Source of the DNA: Cellvibrio sp. UBA7671
Lineage (GTDB): Bacteria > Pseudomonadota > Gammaproteobacteria > Pseudomonadales > Cellvibrionaceae
Direction: 5' to 3'
Assembly (NCBI GenBank): GCA_002483145.1
Contig: DLHJ01000002.1
Span: 310,001-374,000 of the forward strand
Length of the DNA stretch: 64,000 nt
The position numbers and the translations under genes are program-made. This document shows positions 17,316 through 30,362 of this stretch, one piece after another. Every line of letters begins with the position of its first letter. The stretch's first letter is position 1. Below the pieces are notes generated by a model. It did no database searches. It saw only the letters and a program-made list of their open reading frames with translations, and was not told the DNA's origin.

Positions 17316-17798
17316 ATGCAACAAGTAGTCCCTGGGGTAGTACCTACATTAAGTGACATTCGCTTCAACGCGATGAACCTTTTAGCGCTGCGCGAACATT
17401 CTGCTAAAGAGTTGAAAGAGAAGTTAGGGCGCAAATTTGCAACTGTGGAGTTGATTGACGAGGCTATTGCGGGGTTGATCGAGCTAAATCTGCAATCCGA
17501 TGAGCGCTTTGCCCAAGCTTTTGTTGCCATGCGTCAGAGGCAGGGGAAGGGGCCGGTTATTATTAAGATGGAATTGCGTGAAAAGGGTGTTGATCCCGGA
17601 CTGATTGGCCGGTTTGTCGATGATGCTGATGTTTTGTGGTTTGAGCTTGCACATGACACATGGCGGAAAAAATTTCGCGGCACTATACCTGCTGATGCCC
17701 GCGAGCGGGCAAAGCAAATGCGCTTTTTACACTCGCGCGGCTTTTCCAGCCGCCATATCCAGGCAGTATTTACTGCAGCAACTAGCGACGACTGGTGA
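17316..17798 (+). CDS. recX: RecA regulator RecX
   Basis: The 160-residue protein matches RecX, which binds RecA filaments and limits their activity. Helical repeats with family signatures are present: NLLALREHSAKELKEKLGRK, GLIELNLQSDERFAQAFVAM, RQGKGPVIIKMELREKGV and a final KQMRFLHSRGFSSRHIQAVF. Length is typical. No strong ribosome binding site is seen before the ATG at 17316. It lies downstream of recA but is separated from it by the DUF4136 gene and two terminators, so it probably has its own promoter. Confidence 0.93.
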   Translation: MQQVVPGVVPTLSDIRFNAMNLLALREHSAKELKEKLGRKFATVELIDEAIAGLIELNLQSDERFAQAFVAMRQRQGKGPVIIKMELREKGVDPGLIGRFVDDADVLWFELAHDTWRKKFRGTIPADARERAKQMRFLHSRGFSSRHIQAVFTAATSDDW

Positions 17799-17895
17799 AA
17801 ATCCGGCTTATGTGGCTGTTTGCTGATGTGTTTCTTCTTTGTTCTAATTATTTGATTCGTCTACAGGTTTGCTACTCCGGCGAGCTTTTCATTGA

Positions 17896-19644
<1,749 letters not shown>

Positions 19645-19648
19645 TCTT

Positions 19649-19676
19649 GGGGCGCAGATACATGCGCCCCTTTTTG
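19649..19676 (+). terminator. Terminator-like hairpin after pyrG
   Basis: GGGGCGCA (19649-19656) pairs with TGCGCCCC (19663-19670) and a T-run follows. It may give partial termination before kdsA. Confidence 0.8.
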
Positions 19677-19679
19677 TAA

Positions 19680-20573
<894 letters not shown>

Positions 20574-20576
20574 TAG

Positions 20577-21923
<1,347 letters not shown>

Positions 21924-21933
21924 GTTGATTTGA

Positions 21934-21968
21934 AAAACAAAGGCCGACTACTCGGCCTTTGTTTTTTT
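21934..21968 (+). terminator. Rho-independent terminator after eno
   Basis: AAACAAAGGCCGA pairs with TCGGCCTTTGTTT over a 4-5 base loop and runs into seven T residues. Confidence 0.9.
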
Positions 21969-22015
21969 GATGCTAATTAAACCGTTATTAACGTTTGACA
22001 AGATTGCGCAATGTT

Positions 22016-22294
22016 ATGAAATGGCTATTAGGTGTATTGATCATATTGCTTGCCGGGCTGCAATACCGTTTGTGGATCGGTGATGGCAGTTTGGCACAGG
22101 CGCATCGCTTGGAGGCTGATATCAAATTGCAGCAAGCTGAAAATGATCGTATGCGTGAACGTAACCGCATTCTGGATGTTGAGGTAGAAGAATTAAAAAC
22201 GGGACTCGACACCATCGAAGAACGTGCGCGTAACGATATAGGCCTGATCAAAAAAGACGAAACTTTTTTTATGATTTTGGATGAAGAGCAGTAG
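22016..22294 (+). CDS. ftsB: Cell division protein FtsB
   Basis: The 92-residue bitopic protein has one N-terminal helix (MKWLLGVLIILLAGLQYRLW), then a coiled coil with acidic and basic heptads (LEADIKLQQAENDRMRERN) and the family end DTIEERARNDIGLIKKDETFF. FtsB joins FtsL and FtsQ in the divisome and helps activate septal wall synthesis. The ATG at 22016 gives the usual short cytoplasmic tail; a TTG at 21995 is in frame. The eno terminator is directly upstream, so a separate promoter is likely. The place between eno and ispD is the conserved one. Confidence 0.93.
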   Translation: MKWLLGVLIILLAGLQYRLWIGDGSLAQAHRLEADIKLQQAENDRMRERNRILDVEVEELKTGLDTIEERARNDIGLIKKDETFFMILDEEQ

Positions 22295-22341
22295 TTGCCA
22301 ATAACTACATTTTATTAACTATCCAATTTCGATATTCCCTC

Positions 22342-23055
22342 ATGAATCACTCATCATCACCCCAAAGTCCCGCTTATTGGATTGTCGTTCCGGCTGCCGG
22401 TGTAGGCGCTCGAATGGGAGCTGATTGCCCAAAACAATATTTACCACTTGTTGGGAAAACGGTTATAGAGCATACCTTGGAGCGTTTATTGGCACTGCCG
22501 AATATCGCTGGTATTTATTTGGTGTTGGGCGCTGATGACAATTATTGGAATGATTTATCCCTCGCACAAAATAATCGTATTCAGCGTGTTGCAGGCGGCG
22601 CAGAACGCTGCGACTCGGTATTAAATGCATTGGAACAATTGTTCGATAACGCATCTCCCAATGATTGGGTATTGGTGCATGATGCCGCTCGCCCTTGTGT
22701 TCATGTACAGAGTGTTTTGCATTTGATTGAGCAAGTAAAAACACACCCCGTCGGCGGCATCTTAGGCGTGCCGGTTAGCGATACTTTAAAACAAGTGAAT
22801 AATTCTATTATCGATTCTACTGTCGATCGGCGTTTATTATGGCAGGCGCAGACACCGCAAATGTTTCGCTTGGGCTTGTTGCGCGATTGCCTGCAGCGTG
22901 GGTTGGCGGAAGGCAAATTAATTACCGACGAATCCTCGGCACTGGAATCCTATGGTTATCAGCCGTTAATGGTGCAAGGGCGCAGCGATAATATAAAAAT
23001 TACGCGACCGGAAGATTTGGCAATTGCTGCTATGCTCTTACAGCAACAGATCTAG
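22342..23055 (+). CDS. ispD: 2-C-methyl-D-erythritol 4-phosphate cytidylyltransferase
   Basis: The 237-residue enzyme adds CMP to methylerythritol 4-phosphate in the MEP isoprenoid pathway. The nucleotide-binding start VPAAGVGARMGADCPKQYLPL, the motif VLVHDAARPCV and the end IKITRPEDLAIA are diagnostic. It is followed 35 bases later by ispF, the next-but-one step, and the two are probably co-transcribed. Confidence 0.96.
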   Translation: MNHSSSPQSPAYWIVVPAAGVGARMGADCPKQYLPLVGKTVIEHTLERLLALPNIAGIYLVLGADDNYWNDLSLAQNNRIQRVAGGAERCDSVLNALEQLFDNASPNDWVLVHDAARPCVHVQSVLHLIEQVKTHPVGGILGVPVSDTLKQVNNSIIDSTVDRRLLWQAQTPQMFRLGLLRDCLQRGLAEGKLITDESSALESYGYQPLMVQGRSDNIKITRPEDLAIAAMLLQQQI

Positions 23056-23090
23056 CCCGTTTATTCTTCATTTAGTTACGGAAATTTAAT

Positions 23091-23570
23091 ATGTCTATGC
23101 GTATTGGTCATGGTTACGATGTCCATGCTTTTGGTCCCGGCGATAAAATTGTTATTGGTGGTGTGGTTATTCCACATCATCATGGTTTGGTTGCCCACTC
23201 GGACGGTGATGTGCTCTTGCATGCGTTGTGCGATGCATTGCTGGGTGCTGCGGCATTAGGTGATATAGGTAAGCATTTTCCAGATACAGATATGCAATAT
23301 CGTAATGCCGATAGTCGTTCCCTGTTGCGTATGGTTTATGCAAAAGTAGGGCTGCAGGGTTGGAAAATTGCTAATGCCGATATGACGATAGTTGCGCAGG
23401 CACCGCGTATGGCGAATTATATTCCCCGTATGGTCGAAACCATTGCTGCCGATTTGCAGAGCGAATTAAATCAAATCAATGTTAAGGCAACCACGACTGA
23501 ACGCTTGGGTTTTGCTGGGCGCGAAGAAGGTATTGCTTGCTACGCAGTGGTCTTGTTGGAAAAAGCGTAA
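23091..23570 (+). CDS. ispF: 2-C-methyl-D-erythritol 2,4-cyclodiphosphate synthase
   Basis: The 159-residue enzyme cyclises the CDP-linked intermediate, releasing CMP, in the MEP pathway. Metal ligands and active-site text are present: [39 protein letters not shown], and [15 protein letters not shown]. Length is standard. It lies directly after ispD. Confidence 0.97.
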   Translation: MSMRIGHGYDVHAFGPGDKIVIGGVVIPHHHGLVAHSDGDVLLHALCDALLGAAALGDIGKHFPDTDMQYRNADSRSLLRMVYAKVGLQGWKIANADMTIVAQAPRMANYIPRMVETIAADLQSELNQINVKATTTERLGFAGREEGIACYAVVLLEKA

Positions 23571-23596
23571 ATTACATTATTGAATAAGGATTTTTC

Positions 23597-24577
23597 ATGC
23601 CGTTAATAGAATCTGGTTTTCGCTCTCCCTGGTGGATGTTCAATGGCGACCTGCAAACCCAGTTGCCGGTGTTATTACGTCATATCAGGTTAGATGCTTC
23701 TTCTTTGATTATTCCCACACTAGATGGTGATAATCTCAGCGCCAATATGTATTTGTCTGGATTGCAGCCACAAAAAAGATTATTAATCCTTTCGCATGGG
23801 CTTGAGGGAAGTAACGCGCAAAATTATATCCTCGGTATGGCCGAAGCGGCGCTTGAGTCAGGTGTTGCTGGCGCAGCTGTTGATGTACTTGCCTGGAATT
23901 TGCGTGGATGTGGAAAGCCAGACAATACAACTGAAAAATTATATTTTGCTGGCTCGATACAGGATTTTGAGGCGGTAGTGGCTTGGGCTGAAGGTAATGG
24001 TTACACAGAAATTTATCTCGCGGCTTACTCGCTTGGCGGAAATATTGTGCTCAAATGGCTTGGTGATCAAGGCGAAAGTGCGCAGGCTAGGGGAATTAAA
24101 GCAGTCTGCGCTGCATCAGTACCCATAGATTTACATGCTTGTGTGAGTACTTTGGATCGCTGGCGCAATCTGATGTATCGCTTGTATTTTGTTACCAGTA
24201 TGAAATGGCGCCTTAAACGAAAGGCGTTTAAATTTACGGGGAAACTGGATTTGTCGCACTATTCGAAAGTTAAAAAATTTTGCGATTATGATGATTTTTT
24301 TTCAGCCCCTTTAAATGGTTATAAAAATGCAGCAGAGCTTCACGCTGCCGCCAGCGCCAAACCGTCACTCGAAAAAATTGCTGTGCCTTGTTTAATGGTG
24401 GCTGCGTTGAATGATCCATTTTTGAATGCGGATTGCATTCCGCTTGCGCTTGCTCAGCGCCATTCGTTATTGACCTTGGAGATTACGCGCTCCGGTGGTC
24501 ATGTTGGTTTTTTAAGTGATCGGCTGGAGTGGTGGTTGGATACGCGATTTTTAGGTTTTTTTAAATCACTTTCATAA
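23597..24577 (+). CDS. YheT-type alpha/beta hydrolase
   Basis: The 326-residue protein fits the YheT/ABHD-like hydrolase group: LLILSHGLEGS (oxyanion region), NLRGCG, nucleophile elbow AAYSLGGNI (Ser145), LNDPF and GGHVGFL with the probable catalytic Asp and His. It starts with the family's SGFRSPWWMFNGDLQT. No signal peptide is visible, so it is cytoplasmic; the substrate is unknown, presumably an ester. TAAGGA lies before the ATG. It sits between ispF and truD, 13 bases before the latter, so it belongs to that operon. Confidence 0.87.
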   Translation: MPLIESGFRSPWWMFNGDLQTQLPVLLRHIRLDASSLIIPTLDGDNLSANMYLSGLQPQKRLLILSHGLEGSNAQNYILGMAEAALESGVAGAAVDVLAWNLRGCGKPDNTTEKLYFAGSIQDFEAVVAWAEGNGYTEIYLAAYSLGGNIVLKWLGDQGESAQARGIKAVCAASVPIDLHACVSTLDRWRNLMYRLYFVTSMKWRLKRKAFKFTGKLDLSHYSKVKKFCDYDDFFSAPLNGYKNAAELHAAASAKPSLEKIAVPCLMVAALNDPFLNADCIPLALAQRHSLLTLEITRSGGHVGFLSDRLEWWLDTRFLGFFKSLS

Positions 24578-24590
24578 TACAGGTAATGTT

Positions 24591-25571
24591 TTGACAGAGT
24601 TTTCATTGGAGTTTCCCCGCGCTTATGGGGCGTTAACTGCAGCTGCAATTTTTCGTGCACAACCTGAAGATTTTCAAGTTGATGAAGAGTTGGGTTATCT
24701 TCCTTCAGGGGCAGGCGAACATGTTTTTTTGCACATTGTTAAGCGTGGCGAAAATACTGCGTGGGTCGCTGGAAAAATTGCCGAGCTTGCCAATGTCAAT
24801 GTAACTGACGTCGGTTATTGTGGGCGCAAAGATCGCCATGCGGTGACAGCCCAATGGTTTAGTGTTTATCTTCCCAAGGCTCCTGAGCCCGATTGGAGAT
24901 TGTTGAATACGGAGTCGATCCAACTCTTATCTGCATCCAGACATCAAACCAAGTTGCGCCGTGGTGAGCACCAGCAGAACAATTTTGTGATCCGCTTGCG
25001 CGATGTGCAGACCGAAGATCGCAACTTGTTGCAACAAAAAATTGATGCTGTTTTTGCGCAAGGTGTGCCCAATTATTTTGGCGAGCAGCGCTTTGGTCTG
25101 GGTGGAAATAATTTACGCGAAGCTGAAGCTATCCTTGTGGGAGGAAAGCGTTATCGCGATAAACAAAAACGCGGTTTGATGTTATCAGCCGCGCGCTCCT
25201 ATTTATTTAATCAGGTGCTCGCAGCGCGTGTACTAGCTAATAACTGGGCTAGCCAGATTGAAGGCGATATAACCCCACAACCTTCTGGACCGCTGTGGGG
25301 TAGGGGGCGGCCGTTGGTATCAGGGGGGTTGCTTGAACTGGAGAAAAACGCGCTGGTGAATTGGGCCGCATGGTGCGATGGTCTTGAGCATGCAGGCTTA
25401 TCGCAAGAGCGTCGTGCACTGCAATTGATCCCCCGTAACGCCAGTTGGTCTTGGATTGATAATGATCTGGTATTGCATTTTTCGCTCGATGCCGGTGAGT
25501 TTGCTACGGCGATTTTGCACGAGCTTGCCCAGCTCCAGAACCAATCGACGGAAGTGTCAGATCCCGCCTAG
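24591..25571 (+). CDS. truD: tRNA pseudouridine(13) synthase TruD
   Basis: The 326-residue protein makes pseudouridine at position 13 of tRNA-Glu. Family features: AAIFRAQPEDFQVDEELGY, VGYCGRKDRHAVTAQWFS with catalytic Asp81, RGEHQQNNFVIRLRD, and GVPNYFGEQRFG. The start is a TTG at 24591 with AGGTAA just upstream and no better ATG nearby. It follows the hydrolase gene closely. surE, commonly next, is absent. Confidence 0.95.
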   Translation: MTEFSLEFPRAYGALTAAAIFRAQPEDFQVDEELGYLPSGAGEHVFLHIVKRGENTAWVAGKIAELANVNVTDVGYCGRKDRHAVTAQWFSVYLPKAPEPDWRLLNTESIQLLSASRHQTKLRRGEHQQNNFVIRLRDVQTEDRNLLQQKIDAVFAQGVPNYFGEQRFGLGGNNLREAEAILVGGKRYRDKQKRGLMLSAARSYLFNQVLAARVLANNWASQIEGDITPQPSGPLWGRGRPLVSGGLLELEKNALVNWAAWCDGLEHAGLSQERRALQLIPRNASWSWIDNDLVLHFSLDAGEFATAILHELAQLQNQSTEVSDPA

Positions 25572-25687
25572 CAGGAAACGTCGCAACCCATGGTATAGTT
25601 GCTGCTTTGGTTGCTTCGGCGCCAGCTGGTTAATTGTGCATTTATTATTTGCGTTGCCGCTGTATAAAAATAGGAGAGAATCTGGGG

Positions 25688-26362
25688 ATGACTAACTTAT
25701 TGATGCAAGGTGTAGGCATGACCTCGCTACGCACCCGTGAGCGTCTTATTCAGCGTTTACGCGATCAGGGCGTCACCAATATGCGTGTGTTAGATGTATT
25801 GCTTAATACCCCGCGTCATATATTCCTTGACGAAGCCCTTGCTCATCGCGCCTATGAAGATACGGCACTGCCTATCGGCCATGGTCAGACGATATCCCAA
25901 CCTTACATAGTGGCGCGCATGACAGAAATACTGCTGGGAGCGGCAGGTGGCAAGCTCAATAAAGTATTGGAAGTCGGCACTGGTTCTGGTTACCAGACAA
26001 GCGTTCTCGCACAATTAGTGCCAAATGTTTACAGTGTAGAAAGGATCAAACCTCTGCAGGACAAAGCCCGCGAGCGCTTGCGTCAGTTGGGGTTACGTAA
26101 TGTGCAATTGCGTCATGCTGACGGTGGTTTTGGCTGGCCGGAAGCTGGCCCATACGATGCTATTCTCAGCACTGCAGCGCCGCAGGCTGTTCCTGACGAA
26201 CTACTGAAGCAGTTGGCACCCGGTGGTGTACTCGTAATACCGATTGGTGGAAGGGAGCAGCAACTGCACCTCATTCTTCGCGATGGCGAGACAGAGAACT
26301 ATATTACCCAGATATTGGAGCCTGTTAAATTTGTTCCTTTTCTTTCAGGTACTTCGCGCTAA
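25688..26362 (+). CDS. pcm: Protein-L-isoaspartate O-methyltransferase
   Basis: The 224-residue repair enzyme methylates isoaspartyl residues in damaged proteins using SAM. Motifs: [55 protein letters not shown] (SAM site) and [13 protein letters not shown]. The ATG at 25688 with GAGAG upstream was chosen; an in-frame ATG 54 bases earlier is possible but adds a Cys-rich tail not seen in the family. It follows truD by 116 bases with no gene between. Confidence 0.94.
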   Translation: MTNLLMQGVGMTSLRTRERLIQRLRDQGVTNMRVLDVLLNTPRHIFLDEALAHRAYEDTALPIGHGQTISQPYIVARMTEILLGAAGGKLNKVLEVGTGSGYQTSVLAQLVPNVYSVERIKPLQDKARERLRQLGLRNVQLRHADGGFGWPEAGPYDAILSTAAPQAVPDELLKQLAPGGVLVIPIGGREQQLHLILRDGETENYITQILEPVKFVPFLSGTSR

Positions 26363-26434
26363 TACTTAATCTTAAGTCTAAAGTTTGTAAGTAACGATAC
26401 GTTGCATGTTTAGAAATGCACCAATAATGAATAG

Positions 26435-26503
26435 GAAACGTGCGAATTTACTCATCTACCCAGTGTTTTAGTTGTTTAAATCCTCTTTTTGTGCACGTTT
26501 TTA
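26435..26503 (+). other. Terminator-like hairpin in the pcm-nlpD gap
   Basis: GAAACGTGC at 26435 can pair with GCACGTTTT near 26492 across a long AT-rich loop, followed by a T-rich run. A smaller hairpin TGCAT/ATGCA lies just upstream. This may be a pcm terminator or the end of a small RNA in the 236-base gap; the evidence is weak. Confidence 0.25.
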
Positions 26504-26598
26504 TAAAAATATTAGATAATTTTAAAATAAATTTCGATTATTAAGTTCTAAATCGTATAAGAGCGATCAAAAAACAACCATAGTTCTTGAGTGATTTC

Positions 26599-27423
26599 AT
26601 GTCGGAAGTGTCATCTAATTACCGGGTTAAATCATTAAAACTGTTCGTAATACTGATCGCTCTATTGCTGCTGGTTTCCTGTGCCTCCCATTCTCCTGCC
26701 CCTGTATTGGATAGATCCAAATCTTCTGTTAATCGACCTAAAACACATGTGGTTATCCCCGGTGATACCTTGTTTTCAATTGCTTGGCGTTACGGTTTGA
26801 AATACGAAATTCTCGCTAAGCATAACCGGATTTATCCTCCTTATGTCATTCGCCCTTCACAAGTAATCCGGTTGGATATTGCTGGAACAGGGGGAGCGAT
26901 AGCAGGAAAACAACAGTCGGGAAAGGGTGATGCCAGAGTGAGCCCGGCAGTAACTAAAAAACCTGTTTCAACGCTAAAAAATACTAATAATCGTCAAGAA
27001 AATAGAACAGTCAAAAGTGCCAATTCCACCAGCAAAACACAGGCCTGGGGCGCACCACAATGGCGCTGGCCTGTTAAGGGGCCATTAATTTCATCATTTC
27101 AGGGCAGTAACGCGTTAAATAAGGGTATTGATCTTGGCGGTAAATTGGGAGAGCCTGTGCTTGCAGCTGCTGGTGGACAGGTTGTTTATTCTGGAAGCGG
27201 ACTGCGCGGGTACGGCAAGTTACTTATCGTCAAGCACAATGAAACTTTCCTCAGCGCCTATGCCCACAACGATAGGTTGTTAGTAAAAGAAGGTGATTTT
27301 GTTAAAGCTGGGCAAAGAATTGCCGATATGGGTTCGAGTGGTACCGACAGAGTAAAGCTTCACTTTGAAATTCGTCGTGATGGTACTCCGGTAGATCCGT
27401 TAAAGTTTCTGCCACGACGCTAA
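26599..27423 (+). CDS. nlpD: Lipoprotein NlpD, LysM plus degenerate LytM domain
   Basis: The 274-residue lipoprotein (LLLLVSCASH, Cys28) has a LysM domain (about 50-93, VVIPGDTLFSIAWRYGL) and a C-terminal M23/LytM domain. The zinc residues are incomplete: NKGIDLGG replaces the usual HxxxD start and KLHFEIR replaces HLH, the same losses seen in E. coli NlpD, which does not cut peptidoglycan but activates the amidase AmiC during division. The ATG at 26599 was preferred over a TTG 12 bases earlier. It precedes rpoS by 147 bases, the standard order, and in relatives carries an rpoS promoter within it. Confidence 0.94.
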   Translation: MSEVSSNYRVKSLKLFVILIALLLLVSCASHSPAPVLDRSKSSVNRPKTHVVIPGDTLFSIAWRYGLKYEILAKHNRIYPPYVIRPSQVIRLDIAGTGGAIAGKQQSGKGDARVSPAVTKKPVSTLKNTNNRQENRTVKSANSTSKTQAWGAPQWRWPVKGPLISSFQGSNALNKGIDLGGKLGEPVLAAAGGQVVYSGSGLRGYGKLLIVKHNETFLSAYAHNDRLLVKEGDFVKAGQRIADMGSSGTDRVKLHFEIRRDGTPVDPLKFLPRR

Positions 27424-27570
27424 AGTGTCACATTCATAAGTTAGAACGGGAACTTACGGATAATATCTCAGAACATATGGCATCTATGTGCAGAGGTACA
27501 GCTTGAGCGAGCTGGATGACTTACAAAAAGCCAGCCGGTTAAATAAAAATTGATATAAGGGGCTGAAAAA

Positions 27571-28575
27571 ATGACTTTACAAAATAGGGACACAACCACA
27601 TTTGATCGCGATGATGTATTTATCGCACCGGATGTAGAGTTGGATGAAGCAGAGTTGATGTTGGCTGAAGAAGATGACGAATTACCCAAGTCTTCATCGG
27701 CCAATGTAAGTGAACGAATTATCGATGATAAGTACAACAAGACACTTGATGCTACCCAGATTTATCTTAACGAAATTGGATTTTCCCCCCTGCTAAGCGC
27801 CGAAGAAGAAGTATTTTTTGCACGTAAAGCGCTGAAAGGTGATGAAGCAGCGCGCAAGCGCATGATTGAAAGTAACCTCCGCCTTGTTGTAAAAATCTCC
27901 CGTCGCTATGTTAACCGTGGTCTGGCGCTTCTTGATTTGATTGAAGAAGGCAATCTCGGGTTGATCCGCGCTGTTGAAAAATTTGACCCAGAGCGCGGTT
28001 TCCGCTTTTCAACCTACGCCACTTGGTGGATTCGCCAAACCATTGAACGTGCGATTATGAATCAGACTCGCACAATTCGTTTGCCCATTCATGTTGTTAA
28101 AGAATTAAATATTTATCTGCGCGCGGCGCGCGAGCTGTCGCAAAAACTGGATCATGAGCCAACGCCGGAAGAAATTGCCAATCTGCTCGATAAACCAGTA
28201 GCTGATGTTGAGCATATGTTGAGTCTGAATGAGCGCGTTACTTCAATTGATGCACCTATCGGTAATTCATCTGACCGCGCAATTGTGGATACCATCGCAG
28301 ACACTCATGTGTCAGACCCTGCAGCACTTTTGCAAGATGCGGATTTGACTACCAGTCTCGACCATTGGTTGGATGAGTTAACCGAAAAGCAACGTGAAGT
28401 TCTTGCGCGCCGTTTTGGCTTGCGTGGTTACGAAGTCAGTACACTTGAAGAAGTGGGTCTTGAAATAGGTTTGACTCGCGAGCGGGTTCGCCAAATTCAA
28501 GTAGAGGCATTAAAGCGTTTGCGCGATATCATGGAAAAACAAGGTTTGGATAGTGCCGCTTTGTTTAGCGTTTAA
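27571..28575 (+). CDS. rpoS: RNA polymerase sigma factor RpoS
   Basis: The 334-residue stationary-phase and general stress sigma factor. An acidic N-terminus (region 1) is followed by [20 protein letters not shown], region 2 ([36 protein letters not shown]), region 3 ([20 protein letters not shown]) and region 4 with the helix-turn-helix [19 protein letters not shown] and [21 protein letters not shown] lies upstream of the ATG. The place after nlpD is conserved, and a terminator follows. Confidence 0.97.
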   Translation: MTLQNRDTTTFDRDDVFIAPDVELDEAELMLAEEDDELPKSSSANVSERIIDDKYNKTLDATQIYLNEIGFSPLLSAEEEVFFARKALKGDEAARKRMIESNLRLVVKISRRYVNRGLALLDLIEEGNLGLIRAVEKFDPERGFRFSTYATWWIRQTIERAIMNQTRTIRLPIHVVKELNIYLRAARELSQKLDHEPTPEEIANLLDKPVADVEHMLSLNERVTSIDAPIGNSSDRAIVDTIADTHVSDPAALLQDADLTTSLDHWLDELTEKQREVLARRFGLRGYEVSTLEEVGLEIGLTRERVRQIQVEALKRLRDIMEKQGLDSAALFSV

Positions 28576-28601
28576 TTTTTCTCGGTGATATTTTTTGAGT
28601 G

Positions 28602-28632
28602 AAAAACCTGAGCTAATCACTCAGGTTTTTTT
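28602..28632 (+). terminator. Rho-independent terminator after rpoS
   Basis: AAAAACCTGAG pairs with CTCAGGTTTTT over a 7-base loop, followed by more T residues. Confidence 0.9.
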
Positions 28633-28693
28633 GTTAAGTAAAAATGAATCCTGCATCAGCGTTAGCATGTTTTATTGTTTCGTGTTCATGGCT

Positions 28694-30295
28694 TTATTTT
28701 AACCCCCCTCCCAAATCTATTAGTTCCCGATTCTGTTTTATTTCCTGAGCCACCAAAGTTGCTATTATTTCTGCTCCATTTTTTTGAAAGTGGGTTCCAT
28801 CGGGTGCCTCAATGCTGCCAGGGGCGCCATTGGCATAAAAACTATTGGTGGCGGGGTCAACAACCAGCCAATAATGTTTCCATTCATTGGCTGCCAAACC
28901 ATTCACAAATTGAATGCTTGCTGCTTCCAGATCAATCAGCGGCACTGCGTTAGCGGTGGCAGTGTCTTTAATAGTTTGAGTGTAGTCGCCGGTGTACAAA
29001 TAACCGTTTTTGTTATTTTGTTTGGTAACGTGACTGTGTACCACGGGTGTGGTTTGCTGCCCCTGTGCATTTTTAATGCGTGTAGTGGGGGTAAACAATA
29101 CCGGTATTGCACCGCGTTCCCGTGCAATTTTTATATATCGTTCAAGTGAGTGCTGGAATGAAAGTTCGGGTTGCTCATTGGGAAATTGTGGTTGTCCTTC
29201 GCTGTTGTTGGGGTAGGTGCAGAGATTATTTACGTCCGCTGCCCCACGTATTGGTTTACTGGAATCGCAATTCTGGTCGTTATGGCCATGGTTGATAAAG
29301 ACATAATCGCCGGCCCGGATCAGCGGTTCCATCTGTGCAAACCAGCGGCCATTAAAAAAATCGCGCGAGCTGCGGCCAGCGCGTGATCCGGTAATCACTT
29401 TTATCCCGCTATCTTGGTTGAACCTAGCTTCAAATGCTTGTCCCCATCCCTTGCGTGGAAAACGTAGTTGCTCGTAAACCGCAGAGGTTGAATCGCCCAC
29501 AATAAAAATACGGCGATTTGCATTGTTAATTTGCACTAACTCCTGTTGCGCCCGCAGCAAATCAAAAGGCTCATAGGCACCCTGAGGCATTAGCCCCACA
29601 ATTGGCCGAAAGCTGATATCCGCCAACGTGGTATGGCCGGTTTCGCCGGTATTGTTGTCGTAATTGCGGTTGTGATGAATCAGTGAAAATAATTCAATCA
29701 ACTTATCATCTGACTGAATGGGATAAGTTGCAGGATTAAAACTCCCGCTATTCCTAACGTCTAGTAATTGCAGCGCTTGTTTAAAACCTTTGCGCAATTC
29801 ATTTTGTGCTGCATGCAATTGGATGGGGTTGAACGCGCCTATTTTTTTGCTGTTTACCCATTGCTGCGGACCAATAAAGCCCTGCGCTACCGCCAGATCT
29901 GAGACGATACGATCAGTCAGTGGATTGATGTTGCCAATTTGATGCTGATTGGGATTTATTTTTTCAATAACGGCTGCCATGCAGATGGGGCGTAAAATTG
30001 AATTTTTGGTGCAGTCTTCTGCATTGCCTTCGCTAACAGCAGAAAGCAGTAGCGGTGCAGTAATGCCAGCTAAAGGAAATTCATAGCGCCCGTATGCGTC
30101 AGTGATTGTTTGCAGTTGTTTACCATTTGCATCGATTAATTGTACATGTGCGTCAGTTAATGGTTCTTGCTCAATCACCAGTCCTGTTAAGTTCGGTGAT
30201 TTGGGAATGCTTTGGCAGCCAGTCAATAATATACTGAGTCCTATCAAGAGGGTGCGACAGCGAGTAGCAAAGAGCTTTTTTTTGTAGTAATTCAT
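28694..30295 (-). CDS. Lipoprotein SGNH esterase, rhamnogalacturonan acetylesterase type (CE12-like)
   Basis: The 533-residue lipoprotein (SILLTGCQS, Cys27) has a carboxypeptidase-regulatory-like fold near 35-90 (DAYGRYEFPLAG) and a C-terminal SGNH hydrolase from about 265. The blocks are FIVGDSTSAVY (Ser269), GRSSRDFFNGRW, INHGHNDQN, and APDGTHF with the catalytic Asp-x-x-His pair. This set matches rhamnogalacturonan acetylesterases, which remove acetyl groups from pectin. The start at 30293-30295 keeps a lipoprotein signal; an in-frame ATG 48 bases further out would also. Surface attachment fits polysaccharide use. It runs in the same direction as the coiled-coil gene upstream. Confidence 0.85.
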   Translation of the reverse strand: MNYYKKKLFATRCRTLLIGLSILLTGCQSIPKSPNLTGLVIEQEPLTDAHVQLIDANGKQLQTITDAYGRYEFPLAGITAPLLLSAVSEGNAEDCTKNSILRPICMAAVIEKINPNQHQIGNINPLTDRIVSDLAVAQGFIGPQQWVNSKKIGAFNPIQLHAAQNELRKGFKQALQLLDVRNSGSFNPATYPIQSDDKLIELFSLIHHNRNYDNNTGETGHTTLADISFRPIVGLMPQGAYEPFDLLRAQQELVQINNANRRIFIVGDSTSAVYEQLRFPRKGWGQAFEARFNQDSGIKVITGSRAGRSSRDFFNGRWFAQMEPLIRAGDYVFINHGHNDQNCDSSKPIRGAADVNNLCTYPNNSEGQPQFPNEQPELSFQHSLERYIKIARERGAIPVLFTPTTRIKNAQGQQTTPVVHSHVTKQNNKNGYLYTGDYTQTIKDTATANAVPLIDLEAASIQFVNGLAANEWKHYWLVVDPATNSFYANGAPGSIEAPDGTHFQKNGAEIIATLVAQEIKQNRELIDLGGGLK

Positions 30296-30362
30296 AACAA
30301 ATCCGGATCGTTCAATGTAATGAGAAGATAGTGGGTGGTGCATATCTCTAATGTTGGTGATT

